The translations under genes and the position numbers were made by a program. 64,000 nt of DNA from an uncultured Acetatifactor sp. (lineage in GTDB: Bacteria > Bacillota > Clostridia > Lachnospirales > Lachnospiraceae), in contig CANRLX010000002.1 in the NCBI GenBank assembly GCA_947631615.1, forward strand, positions 62,001 to 126,000. The letters are read 5' to 3'. The notes beneath the pieces were generated by a model, which made no database searches, was not told where the DNA came from, and saw nothing but the letters and a program-made list of their open reading frames with translations. Below are positions 9,438 through 17,001 of the stretch, in pieces; position 1 is the first letter of the stretch, and the number at the start of each line of letters is the position of its first letter.

Positions 9438-10727
9438 TTACTTTTGGACCGGTTCGATCTTCTCCTTGCCGCCCATATAGGGACGCAGCGCCACGGGAAT
9501 ACGGATACTGCCGTCCTCGTTCACATTGTTTTCCAAAAAGGCGATCAGTCCTCTGGGCGTTGCGAGTACCGTATTATTTAAGGTATGCACATAGTATGTT
9601 CCCTTTTCCCCTTTTGTGCGGATCCCCAGACGTCTCGCCTGTGCATCTCCCAGAGTGGAGCAGGAACCGACCTCAAAATATTTTTTCTGCCTGGGGCTCC
9701 ACGCCTCCACGTCGCAGGATTTCACCTTTAAATCCGCCAGATCGCCGCTGCAGCACTCCAGAGTGCGGACAGGGATATCCAGGCTCCGGAAAAATTCCAC
9801 GGTGTAGGACCACATTTTATTGTACCAGTCCATAGAATCCTCCGGCTTGCAGAGCACCACCATCTCCTGCTTTTCAAACTGGTGTACGCGATATACGCCC
9901 CTCTCCTCCATTCCATGGGAGCCTACCTCTTTGCGGAAGCAGGGGGAATAGGAGGTCATAGTGATGGGAAGGCTCCCCTCGTTCACGATCTGTCCCTTAA
10001 ACTTGCCGATCATAGAGTGCTCGGAGGTTCCGATCAGGTAGAGATCCTCCCCTTCGATCTTATACATCATAGCTTCCATCTCCGAGAAGCTCATCACGCC
10101 GTTCACCACGCTGCTGCGGATCATAAAAGGAGGAATACAGTAGGTGAAGCCCTTATCGATCATGAAATCTCTCGCGTAGCTGATCATAGCGGAATGGATT
10201 CTTGCGGCGTCGCCGATCAGATAATAAAAACCGTTTCCGCTGGTACGCCCCGCGCTCTCCTTGTCCAGACCGTTGATGCTGTCCAGAATATCCGCATGGT
10301 AGGGGACCTCAAAATCCGGTACTACCGGCTCTCCAAATTTTTCGATCTCCACATTCTCGCTGTCGTCCTTACCGATGGGAACGGAAGGGTCTATGATGTT
10401 GGGAATCACCATCATGATCTTCGTGATCTTCTCCTGGAGCTCTTCCTCCGACCGCTCCAGCTCCTCGAGACGCTTGGCGCCTGCGGCGACCTCGGCCTTC
10501 TTCGCCTCGGCCTCCTCCTTTTTCCCCTGTGCCATCAGCCCGCCGATCTCCTTGGAAATACGGTTTCTGGCCGCGCGAAGCTCGTCGGCCTCCTGCTTTG
10601 CCTTTCTGCTCTCGGCGTCTAAGGCGATCACCTCGTCCACCATGGGAAGTTTGGAATCCTGAAATTTCTTCCGGATATTCTCCTTTACGGCCTCCGGATT
10701 CTCCCGCAAAAATTTAATGTCAATCAT
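9438..10727 (-). CDS. serS: Seryl-tRNA synthetase
   Basis: The 429-residue enzyme charges tRNA-Ser (and tRNA-Sec where present) with serine in the cytosol. The N-terminal long helical hairpin that grips the tRNA arm is at residues about 25-105 (lysine- and glutamate-rich heptads). The class II core carries motif 2 (FRKEVGSHGMEERGVYRVHQF) and motif 3 (PRGLIAFLENNVNEDGSIRIPVALRPY). Length matches the family. A longer frame reaches 10787, but GGAGG stands six bases before the ATG at 10727 (MIDIKFLRENP), the canonical start. No T-box leader with its conserved AGGGTGGNACCGCG element is seen upstream; a 12-bp AT-rich repeat array lies there instead. Confidence 0.96.
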   Translation of the reverse strand: MIDIKFLRENPEAVKENIRKKFQDSKLPMVDEVIALDAESRKAKQEADELRAARNRISKEIGGLMAQGKKEEAEAKKAEVAAGAKRLEELERSEEELQEKITKIMMVIPNIIDPSVPIGKDDSENVEIEKFGEPVVPDFEVPYHADILDSINGLDKESAGRTSGNGFYYLIGDAARIHSAMISYARDFMIDKGFTYCIPPFMIRSSVVNGVMSFSEMEAMMYKIEGEDLYLIGTSEHSMIGKFKGQIVNEGSLPITMTSYSPCFRKEVGSHGMEERGVYRVHQFEKQEMVVLCKPEDSMDWYNKMWSYTVEFFRSLDIPVRTLECCSGDLADLKVKSCDVEAWSPRQKKYFEVGSCSTLGDAQARRLGIRTKGEKGTYYVHTLNNTVLATPRGLIAFLENNVNEDGSIRIPVALRPYMGGKEKIEPVQK

Positions 10728-10779
10728 GATATCCTCCATTCCGCCACAACTCTGTGACATTCCTTTTACTTCTAATATT

Positions 10780-10839
10780 GATTTCAATACTTATTCCAAT
10801 ATCTATTCCAATACTTATTTCAATATCTATTCCAATACC
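10780..10839. repeat. Five-copy 12-bp tandem repeat in the serS leader
   Basis: Five units of the form TATTYCAATAYY follow each other without gaps from 10780 to 10839. The last unit encodes the end of the upstream HD-GYP protein and the fourth holds its TAG stop; the others fill the gap before serS. The array is AT-rich and of unknown role; slipped-strand copy changes are plausible. Confidence 0.8.
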
Positions 10840-11873
10840 TTATCAATAAACACGTGATGCACCTTCACCAGGTCGATGATTTTCTCACCCTCCACCCTTT
10901 TTCCGTTTTTATCCCTTAGGACGCGGATGACAGGTCTGTCCTGGAAATCCTTATTCTGGGAGATCACCACCGCCAGGTCGCCCTCGTTCGTGATCACTTG
11001 GCTTCCCGCCGGATACACTGCCGTAAAGGTGAGAAACACGTTTACTATTTTACCATCAAATTTCACATTTTGGAAGCTTTTTAAATATTCTATTGCCTCG
11101 TACACCTTGGTCCGTTTTCTGGTGATGCCGCAGATCATTTCGTCAAACGCATCGCACACATTCACGATCCGACATTCAAACGGAATATCCCTGATGTGAA
11201 GGGGAAAACCGGATCCATCCATTCTCTCATGATGATAGAGGATAATATACTTGCTGATATCCGAGATCCACTCCTCGTCCTTCAGACTGGTGTACCCGAT
11301 AACCGGATGCTTTTTAAACTCCGCAAGCTCCGGATCGCTTAAGCTCGCCACGTCCTTCTCCTTAAAATCCAGAGTCGTATAGCGCATCCCGATATCGTGA
11401 AGCAAACAACCGACACCAATGTCATGTATTTTTTCCCTGTCCAGATTTAACTTCAGGGAAGTCAAAATTGCCAGCACACAGATATTGATGGAGTGCTCGT
11501 AAATATCCGAATTTCGCTCTCGGATATCAAACACCCTCTCCACCACATGCTCCTCCTCCAGGATGGTAGAGATAATGCTGTCCGCCGTCCTGCTGAGCTC
11601 CTCCAAATCCTGATTATTATGGTAGGTATGCCTTTCCAGGATATCCCGCACCTTCTCGTGAAAGGAGCCCTCCAGCTCCGACTTCAAAATCGCGATCTGG
11701 CCGGTTTCATCCTCGCGCACATACACTTCCAAAATACCGAGCTCACCGAGCTTTGCAATATGTTCTTTTCGGATCAAAGTGCCCTCCGGCAGAATGATCT
11801 GATAATCCCAGGTCATCAGAGGTCTGGCCAGCACTTCGTTTCCCTGAATCTCGTCTAATCTCAATCTTTTCAT
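10827..11873 (-). CDS. HD-GYP domain protein (probable cyclic di-GMP phosphodiesterase)
   Basis: The 348-residue soluble product has an N-terminal domain without recognised signature (residues about 1-110) and an HD-GYP domain (about 125-300). The metal-binding pair is in LLHDIGM, followed by HHERMDGSGFP, the HHExxDGxGYP signature with F in place of Y. HD-GYP proteins hydrolyse cyclic di-GMP to GMP or pGpG, which would oppose the FIST-GGDEF cyclase 3 kb away; degenerate members act otherwise, so activity is inferred. It starts six bases after the DUF4446 gene ends and so belongs to the parA-parB-DUF4446 transcription unit. The last codons lie in a 12-bp repeat array. Confidence 0.85.
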   Translation of the reverse strand: MKRLRLDEIQGNEVLARPLMTWDYQIILPEGTLIRKEHIAKLGELGILEVYVREDETGQIAILKSELEGSFHEKVRDILERHTYHNNQDLEELSRTADSIISTILEEEHVVERVFDIRERNSDIYEHSINICVLAILTSLKLNLDREKIHDIGVGCLLHDIGMRYTTLDFKEKDVASLSDPELAEFKKHPVIGYTSLKDEEWISDISKYIILYHHERMDGSGFPLHIRDIPFECRIVNVCDAFDEMICGITRKRTKVYEAIEYLKSFQNVKFDGKIVNVFLTFTAVYPAGSQVITNEGDLAVVISQNKDFQDRPVIRVLRDKNGKRVEGEKIIDLVKVHHVFIDKVLE

Positions 11874-11879
11874 TTTACA

Positions 11880-12416
11880 TCATTCGCCCATAGCCATCTG
11901 CAGCGCTTCCTCTTCCTCCGCTCCCAGAGAAATATCGCTTTGCCCCTGTTTAATCTGTTTTGTGTAAGAATAACATCCCTCTGAGCTGTGCACAGAGTTG
12001 ATCAGAAAACCGTTGTTGTTTTCATCCAAGAGCACCAGGCAGAAGCTGAGCTGTCCGCCCATTTGGTTAAAGGCATCGTATTTCACCATGCCCATTTTCT
12101 GGTAGGCTGTCTCCATGTTTTTAAAGAGCGCGCGGATCTCCTTCTTATGCTCCTCTGTGATATCCTTTAAATACTTATTGTCCTCAAACAGCTGTACAAT
12201 ATCCTGCTCCAGACTGCTTCCATCTTTTCCCAGCATCAGCGCGTCCAGACGTTTGTTCAGCTTTTTTACCTTTTTCATCTGCACCAAAAGCAGGATAAAA
12301 AGGATAAGCAGGAGGATAAGAAGAACCGCTATGCCGATCACCAGATATCCCAGATCAAAATATTGCAAACCAAACAAATTCAAAATACGGTCCAAAATTA
12401 CACTCTTCGTATTCAT
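11880..12416 (-). CDS. DUF4446 family membrane protein
   Basis: The 178-residue product has one strong N-terminal membrane helix (YLVIGIAVLLILLLILFILLLV) followed by a short coiled coil and a soluble domain containing KYDAFNQMGGQLSFCLVLLDENNNGFLINSVHS, the hallmark of DUF4446. The family sits beside parB in many Clostridia and Bacilli; its role is unknown. ATGs at 12428 and 12416 are possible, and GAGAGG is spaced correctly for 12416 (MNTKSV). It follows parB by 75 bases and precedes the HD-GYP gene by six. Confidence 0.85.
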   Translation of the reverse strand: MNTKSVILDRILNLFGLQYFDLGYLVIGIAVLLILLLILFILLLVQMKKVKKLNKRLDALMLGKDGSSLEQDIVQLFEDNKYLKDITEEHKKEIRALFKNMETAYQKMGMVKYDAFNQMGGQLSFCLVLLDENNNGFLINSVHSSEGCYSYTKQIKQGQSDISLGAEEEEALQMAMGE

Positions 12417-12491
12417 ATTTCCTCTCATTCTGCCGTTTCAAAAAAACAGCTTCCACCGGAAGACCTTCTTCCTCTGTAACCTGCCGGACGA

Positions 12492-13379
12492 TCAATTACC
12501 GCCGATCATATCCAGCAGCCTGTCCAGATCCTCGTGATCGTAAAATTCAATCTCGATCCTGCCGGCGCCGTCCCCCTTGGAAGATACGGTCACCTTGGTG
12601 CTCAGCCTTTGCTTCAGCTTCTCCTCGATGTCCTGGTAGATCGCCTGTAGGGTTTTGTCGTCGATCTTTTTGGGCTTGGCAGGTTTATGTAAATTCTTGA
12701 CAAGCTTTTCCACGTCGCGCACGCTCAGCTTCTCGTCAAAAATCTGCTGCGCCAGATTATACTGCTCCTCCGCATCCTCCACTGCCAAAAGGGCACGGGC
12801 GTGTCCGGTGCTGATCATCTCGTCAATGACCATCCGCTGCACCTCGTCGCTAAGCTTTAAAAGACGGATGGAGTTGGTCACCGCGGCACGGCTCTTGGAA
12901 ACTCTCTCCGCCACCTCATCCTGTTTGAGATGAAACTCTTCCAGCAGCCGCTTATAAGCCTGCGCTTCCTCAATGGGGTTTAAGTCTTCCCTCTGAATAT
13001 TCTCGATCAGAGAAATCTCCACAATTTCCTGCTCCGTATAGTTGCGGATAATGACGGGAACTTCCTTCAAGCCCGCCAGCTTTGCCGCGCGCCATCTGCG
13101 CTCTCCGGCAATGATCTCATAGTGATCCTTCCTGTCCTGAACCAGGATCGGCTGAAGCAGTCCAAACTGTTTAATGGAGTCTGCCAGCTCCTGGAGAGCG
13201 TCCTCGTCAAAATTCTTTCGGGGCTGTTCCCTGTTTGGTTCCACCATCGTGATTTTCACAATGGTCTCCGGTCCTTTATCATTGCTCTGTATAACAGCAG
13301 CTTCCTTCTTTGCCTTTGCCTCACCAACCGCATTTGGGATCAGAGAGTCCAAACCCTTACCCAATCCTCTTGCCGCCAT
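12492..13379 (-). CDS. parB: Chromosome partition protein ParB (Spo0J)
   Basis: The 295-residue protein binds parS near the origin, loads and slides on DNA with CTP, and recruits SMC and ParA. The conserved start (ARGLGKGLDSLIP) is present. The ParB N-domain has the CTP-binding GERRWRAAK motif (residues about 85-105) and the ENIQREDLNP motif (about 120-135). A helix-turn-helix follows around residues 150-180 (KQDEVAERVSKSRAAVTNSIRLLKL), and a C-terminal dimerisation domain ends the protein. It follows parA by 18 bases. Its targets, two perfect parS sites, lie just upstream of parA (14355-14370 and 14405-14420). Confidence 0.96.
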   Translation of the reverse strand: MAARGLGKGLDSLIPNAVGEAKAKKEAAVIQSNDKGPETIVKITMVEPNREQPRKNFDEDALQELADSIKQFGLLQPILVQDRKDHYEIIAGERRWRAAKLAGLKEVPVIIRNYTEQEIVEISLIENIQREDLNPIEEAQAYKRLLEEFHLKQDEVAERVSKSRAAVTNSIRLLKLSDEVQRMVIDEMISTGHARALLAVEDAEEQYNLAQQIFDEKLSVRDVEKLVKNLHKPAKPKKIDDKTLQAIYQDIEEKLKQRLSTKVTVSSKGDGAGRIEIEFYDHEDLDRLLDMIGGN

Positions 13380-13397
13380 ACCTTTACCTCCTTATAC

Positions 13398-14168
13398 CTA
13401 CATACTCTTTGTGTTTTCAAGCAATTCATCCGCAAGCTGCAGATAGCTTTCCGCACCGGCAGATTTAGGGTCATACATACTGATAGGCTTTCCGTAGCTG
13501 GGTGCTTCCGCCAAACGAATATTTCTTGGGATCAACGTTTTGAAAACGTGCTGATTCAAATTTTGTTTCACGTTTTCCACCACCTGCATAGAGAGATTTG
13601 TCCTGGAGTCGTACATCGTAAAGACAACGCCCTCCATGTCCAGATCCGGATTCAGCCTCTCCTTGACAAGATTGATCGTATGGATCAGCTGGCTGAGTCC
13701 CTCCAAGGCATAATACTCACACTGTATCGGAACCAGCACGCTGTCGGCGGTAGTCATGGAATTGATGGTCAGCATATTCAGAGAGGGAGGACAATCAATA
13801 ATGATGAAATCGTAATCCTCCTTGATATAATCCACTTCGTCCTTCAATATGTATTCTTTCTTGTCAACGCCGATCAGTTCGATCTCCGCCGCCGCCAGAT
13901 TTACATTTGACGGCAGTACACAGACATTAGGGATCACATCCTTTATAATACAGTCTCTGATAGAGCACTCTCCTAATATCAGCTCATAGATCGTGTTTTC
14001 AAGATTATTTTTATCGATTCCGAAACCGCTGGTAGTGTTTCCCTGTGGATCCGTGTCAATGACAAGCACCCTCTTTCCTCTGCCGGCAAGTGCGGCCGAC
14101 AGGTTGATAGAGGTGGTGGTCTTTCCGACGCCTCCCTTTTGATTTGCTATCGCGATAATTTTTCCCAT
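13398..14168 (-). CDS. parA: ParA-type ATPase (Soj)
   Basis: The 256-residue ATPase works with ParB in origin segregation and, in Bacillus, regulates DnaA. The deviant Walker A KGGVGKTT (residues about 10-17, with the signature lysine in QKGG) and Walker B IIIDCPPSL are intact. AGAGGA is placed for the ATG at 14168 (MGKIIAIANQKGG) rather than 14180. A TATAAT on the minus strand at 14217-14222 is a likely -10 box, though no good -35 is visible. An inverted repeat (ACACAA-N4-TTGTGT, 14270-14285) and the parS cluster lie upstream, so ParB binding may affect expression. Confidence 0.95.
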   Translation of the reverse strand: MGKIIAIANQKGGVGKTTTSINLSAALAGRGKRVLVIDTDPQGNTTSGFGIDKNNLENTIYELILGECSIRDCIIKDVIPNVCVLPSNVNLAAAEIELIGVDKKEYILKDEVDYIKEDYDFIIIDCPPSLNMLTINSMTTADSVLVPIQCEYYALEGLSQLIHTINLVKERLNPDLDMEGVVFTMYDSRTNLSMQVVENVKQNLNQHVFKTLIPRNIRLAEAPSYGKPISMYDPKSAGAESYLQLADELLENTKSM

Positions 14169-14295
14169 TGTTCCTCTCATTCCGCCGCTTCCGCGGCTGA
14201 TTGTTTTTGCTTTTCAATTATATCACTATTCCATTGAGATATCTATATGAAAATTTTCGATTTTCATTAACACAACATATTGTGTCGGTTTAAAA

Positions 14296-14325
14296 TGTTT
14301 CACATCCGAGTTTAAAATGTTTCAC
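14296..14325. repeat. Two parS half-sites in direct repeat
   Basis: TGTTTCAC occurs at 14296-14303 and 14318-14325, a 22-base period, each preceded by TTTAAAA. The first perfect parS at 14355 has the same TTTAAA lead. They look like decayed parS copies or low-affinity ParB contacts. Confidence 0.6.
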
Positions 14326-14354
14326 ACTTTTCACCCCAATATTTTGTGTTTAAA

Positions 14355-14370
14355 TGTTTCACGTGAAACA
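14355..14370. promoter_or_regulatory. parS site 1
   Basis: TGTTTCACGTGAAACA is a perfect 16-bp consensus for ParB/Spo0J binding. It lies 186 bases upstream of parA and about 9 kb from oriC. Confidence 0.95.
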
Positions 14371-14397
14371 TTATCTTGTGCCAATATTTATAAAAAA

Positions 14398-14427
14398 AGA
14401 GGAATGTTTCACGTGAAACATTCCTCT
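14398..14427 (-). terminator. parS site 2 embedded in an intrinsic terminator
   Basis: A 30-bp perfect palindrome has the parS consensus at its centre (14405-14420) and GAGGAA/TTCCTC arms. On the minus strand it is followed by seven T (14392-14398) and lies 42 bases after the response-regulator stop. It therefore works on paper both as a ParB site and as the terminator of the two-component operon, although the hairpin has essentially no free loop. Confidence 0.85.
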
Positions 14428-14469
14428 AAACCACAATATCTATGATTCTCTATATTTTTACCTTTTTCG

Positions 14470-15111
14470 TTACAGCTTCACAATATCATTCTTGATGGCA
14501 AAAACCGCTGCCTGTGTCCTGTCAGATACCTCTATCTTCTTAAATATATTTGACATGTGATTTTTTACTGTTCTCTCACTAATATCCAAAGACAGGGCAA
14601 TCTCTTTGTTAAACATTCCCTCCGCCACACAGATCAAAACCTCCAGCTCTCTCTTGGTAAGAGAATCGACCTTATCCTTGTCCATGTCCTTCATCACCAG
14701 CTTTTTATTCAAGGAGGGAATAAGGCTTGGCTGAATATAGTTTTCTCCGCTCAGCACCACATTGATGGCACGCTTCAATTCCGCAAAATCAGAATCCTTC
14801 ATCATATATCCATCTGCGCCAATATCGATTGCCTTCATCAAATATTCTATTTCATTGTGAACTGTCAATATCAAAACCTTGATCTTAATTTTCTTATCCT
14901 TAATTTCCTGTAAAACCTCGATGCCGTTTTTCTTAGGCATATTGATATCCAATAAAAGAACGTCCGGTTTTAAGGATTCTATTTTTTCAAGACACTCTTC
15001 ACCGTCACTCGCCTCTCCAATCACTTCAATCGAACCATCAAACTCCAGTAATTGCCGAATCCCCTCCCTCATTAAAATATGGTCGTCCGCCAACATAACC
15101 TTGATGTTCAT
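14470..15111 (-). CDS. NarL/FixJ-type response regulator
   Basis: The 213-residue product has a receiver domain (residues about 1-120) with the acidic pair (ADDH), the phosphoacceptor aspartate in DVLLLDINMP (about 55) and the conserved lysine region (YMMKDSDF). A LuxR-type helix-turn-helix follows (about 145-210; LTKRELEVLICVAEG, ISERTVKNHMSNIFKK). It should be a DNA-binding transcription factor phosphorylated by the kinase encoded 77 bases upstream. AAAGGA precedes the ATG by nine bases. The operon ends at the parS-containing terminator. The signal and target genes are unknown. Confidence 0.92.
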   Translation of the reverse strand: MNIKVMLADDHILMREGIRQLLEFDGSIEVIGEASDGEECLEKIESLKPDVLLLDINMPKKNGIEVLQEIKDKKIKIKVLILTVHNEIEYLMKAIDIGADGYMMKDSDFAELKRAINVVLSGENYIQPSLIPSLNKKLVMKDMDKDKVDSLTKRELEVLICVAEGMFNKEIALSLDISERTVKNHMSNIFKKIEVSDRTQAAVFAIKNDIVKL

Positions 15112-15188
15112 TTTTCTTTCCTTTCGCCCCTATATTTTTTGTAAAGCTTCCTCCCTTGTCCCTGTGCAGATCTCAATCAAATTACTTA

Positions 15189-15839
15189 TTATTTTTCCAA
15201 CGGAATTTCTACCGACACATTGACTCCCTCTCCAATGTGAGTTTGAATAAGTAATTTTCCACCTAACAGATCAATCCTTTCTTTCAGAAAAGAAATTCCA
15301 AAATGCTTTCTATCTCCCCTTTCCAGATTTTCCATGTCAAATCCCACGCCGTTATCCTCTATGGACAGAAAACAAATTCCATCCCTCTGATAACATTGAA
15401 ATTTGATTTTGGTTGCCTCCGCATGTTTAACTATATTCAGTAAAATTTCCTGAACGATCCAAAAGATGTTCACCAGGATAAGATCGTTTTCACATGAAAC
15501 ATCTGAAATATCCGTCGTGATCTCATATTGATGGTTTTCGTTTACCAGGTCGATCAGCCTCTCAATGGATTCCCTCAAACCCAGATCATCGATCGACATT
15601 GGACGGAGATTAAAAATAATATTGCGGATATCATCCATTGCCTCGTGCAGCTTTTTGTTAATGAGATGCAGCTCCAGCTTTGCCCCGACGGGATCCTTGT
15701 CAATCATCATCTCAGCCAACTGTAGCTTATGGGTAAGATGCGCTATATTTTGCAAAGAAATATCATGCAGCTCTCTGGCAATTCTCCTTCTGTCCTGCTC
15801 TTGGATAGATAAAGCCTTTAAATTTTCATCCTCGATCAT
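15189..15839 (-). CDS. Soluble sensor histidine kinase, DegS/NarX type (HisKA_3-HATPase)
   Basis: The roughly 216-residue kinase lacks membrane segments and any obvious sensor. A HisKA_3 dimerisation domain carries the phosphoacceptor histidine in RRIARELHDISLQN. It is followed by LRPMSIDDLGL and a HATPase domain with N-box (NIVKHAEATKI), G1 box (IEDNGVGFD) and KHFGISFLKERIDLLGG. It is the partner of the response regulator downstream. The frame can extend to a TTG at 15878 without ribosome-binding site; GGAG stands seven bases before the ATG at 15839 (MIEDENLKAL), which is preferred. Its minimal size means the input must come from another protein or from cytosolic conditions. Confidence 0.85.
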   Translation of the reverse strand: MIEDENLKALSIQEQDRRRIARELHDISLQNIAHLTHKLQLAEMMIDKDPVGAKLELHLINKKLHEAMDDIRNIIFNLRPMSIDDLGLRESIERLIDLVNENHQYEITTDISDVSCENDLILVNIFWIVQEILLNIVKHAEATKIKFQCYQRDGICFLSIEDNGVGFDMENLERGDRKHFGISFLKERIDLLGGKLLIQTHIGEGVNVSVEIPLEK

Positions 15840-15984
15840 GTCATTCTCCAAAGCATTATAAAAATGGGTTGATATCAATATAAAACATATGTTCTATAAA
15901 AAGAATTTGAAAACTGATGTTATTTTACCACATAACTCCATTTTTTTCCACCTTTATTGCATATCCCATCAACGGAATTTATAC

Positions 15985-16707
15985 CTACAAAGGTTCCTTC
16001 GACGGAAGCCCCGCCTTTCTCGGATATTTTTCCGGAGTTTTCTTCACTTTTTCGACAAGAAACAGATTTCTGTAAATATCCGAATCCGGCAGCATAAATT
16101 CCACCTGCCCCGCCACCTTTCCTCCGAGGATAGAGATCGCTCTGCCAGCAGTCTCCATTTCCTCCGTGATCTTCTCGGACTTGTAGGAAATAAATTTCCC
16201 GCCCACCCTTACAAAAGGGAGGCAGTACTCCGACAAGGTGGAAAGATTTGCCACCGCTCTGGACACACAGACGTCAAACTGTTCGCGAAGCTCTCCTTTC
16301 TTTGCATACTCTTCCGCCCTCCCATGAATGGCAGTCACACCCGTCAGCCCCAATTCCTCTATAACGCTGTTTAAAAAAGTGATCCTCTTATTCAAGGAAT
16401 CCAAGAGAGTTACCCGAAGATCCGGAAAGGCGATCTTCAACGCAAGCCCGGGAAAACCCGCTCCGGTACCCACATCTATGAGGGAAACCTTTTGCCTGAC
16501 ATCATAGGCCCTGATGAGAGAAAGGCTGTCCACAAAATGCTTTTTCATCACTTCATCGTACTCCGTGATGGCGGTCAGGTTCATCACCCGATTCCACTCT
16601 GTCAGAAGCTCAAAATATTTCAAAAACTGCTCTATCTGTTTTTCTGACAACGAAATATGAAAGCTATTCAGATCCGCTTCAAACCGATCCGTGTTGTATC
16701 GTCCCAC
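15985..16707 (-). CDS. rsmG: 16S rRNA (guanine-527-N7)-methyltransferase
   Basis: The 240-residue SAM-dependent enzyme methylates G527 of 16S rRNA; loss gives low-level streptomycin resistance in other species. The Rossmann SAM site VGTGAGFPGLALKIAFPD, the aromatic ELLTEWNRVMNLTAI start and the CVSRAVANL motif are present. The start is GTG (16707) with AAGGAGG six bases upstream. It is the last gene of the mnmE-mnmG-rsmG arrangement typical of Firmicutes and follows a 92-residue small gene by 15 bases. Confidence 0.95.
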   Translation of the reverse strand: MGRYNTDRFEADLNSFHISLSEKQIEQFLKYFELLTEWNRVMNLTAITEYDEVMKKHFVDSLSLIRAYDVRQKVSLIDVGTGAGFPGLALKIAFPDLRVTLLDSLNKRITFLNSVIEELGLTGVTAIHGRAEEYAKKGELREQFDVCVSRAVANLSTLSEYCLPFVRVGGKFISYKSEKITEEMETAGRAISILGGKVAGQVEFMLPDSDIYRNLFLVEKVKKTPEKYPRKAGLPSKEPL

Positions 16708-16722
16708 CTTTGCCTCCTTCCG

Positions 16723-17001
16723 TCAATATTCCTTCCGGATTTCGGAAGGAACAATTCCATACCGCTCCATAAAGCTTTTTTTGTCCTTATCATTGCGGAT
16801 CAACATGACCTCCTCAAATTTTCCCGTCCTCAAATCCTTAAATCCGGCCACCTGCTCGCCATTGCAGATGCTCGCCTTTATGACGGGGGCCATCCTCTCC
16901 CTGTCGAAGGAAACAACGGGGGCGGATCCTTCTTTCTTCCTGTTCAAACGAAATATATCAATCCTCTCCTTTCTCCAGATAAATGAAAAGCACAGAAACA
17001 T
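16723..17001 (-). CDS. Small conserved-looking protein between mnmG and rsmG
   Basis: This frame of at most 92 residues overlaps the mnmG end by 44 bases. It encodes a charged soluble protein ([33 protein letters not shown]) that I do not recognise as a named family. The start is unclear. The ATG at 17001 has no good ribosome-binding site. AAGGAG inside the mnmG end is spaced for ATT or ATA codons, and a TTG lies further on. The best-preserved-looking part starts at RIDIF. Coding appearance and operon position support a real gene; role unknown. Confidence 0.6.
   Translation of the reverse strand: MFLCFSFIWRKERIDIFRLNRKKEGSAPVVSFDRERMAPVIKASICNGEQVAGFKDLRTGKFEEVMLIRNDKDKKSFMERYGIVPSEIRKEY

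Noticed and set aside
10728..10826. T-box riboswitch before serS
   Set aside because: The gap is only about 100 bases, AT-rich and repetitive, without the conserved T-box element or terminator.
15486..15501. parS-like sequence inside the histidine kinase gene
   Set aside because: Three mismatches to the consensus, within coding sequence; not supported as a ParB site.
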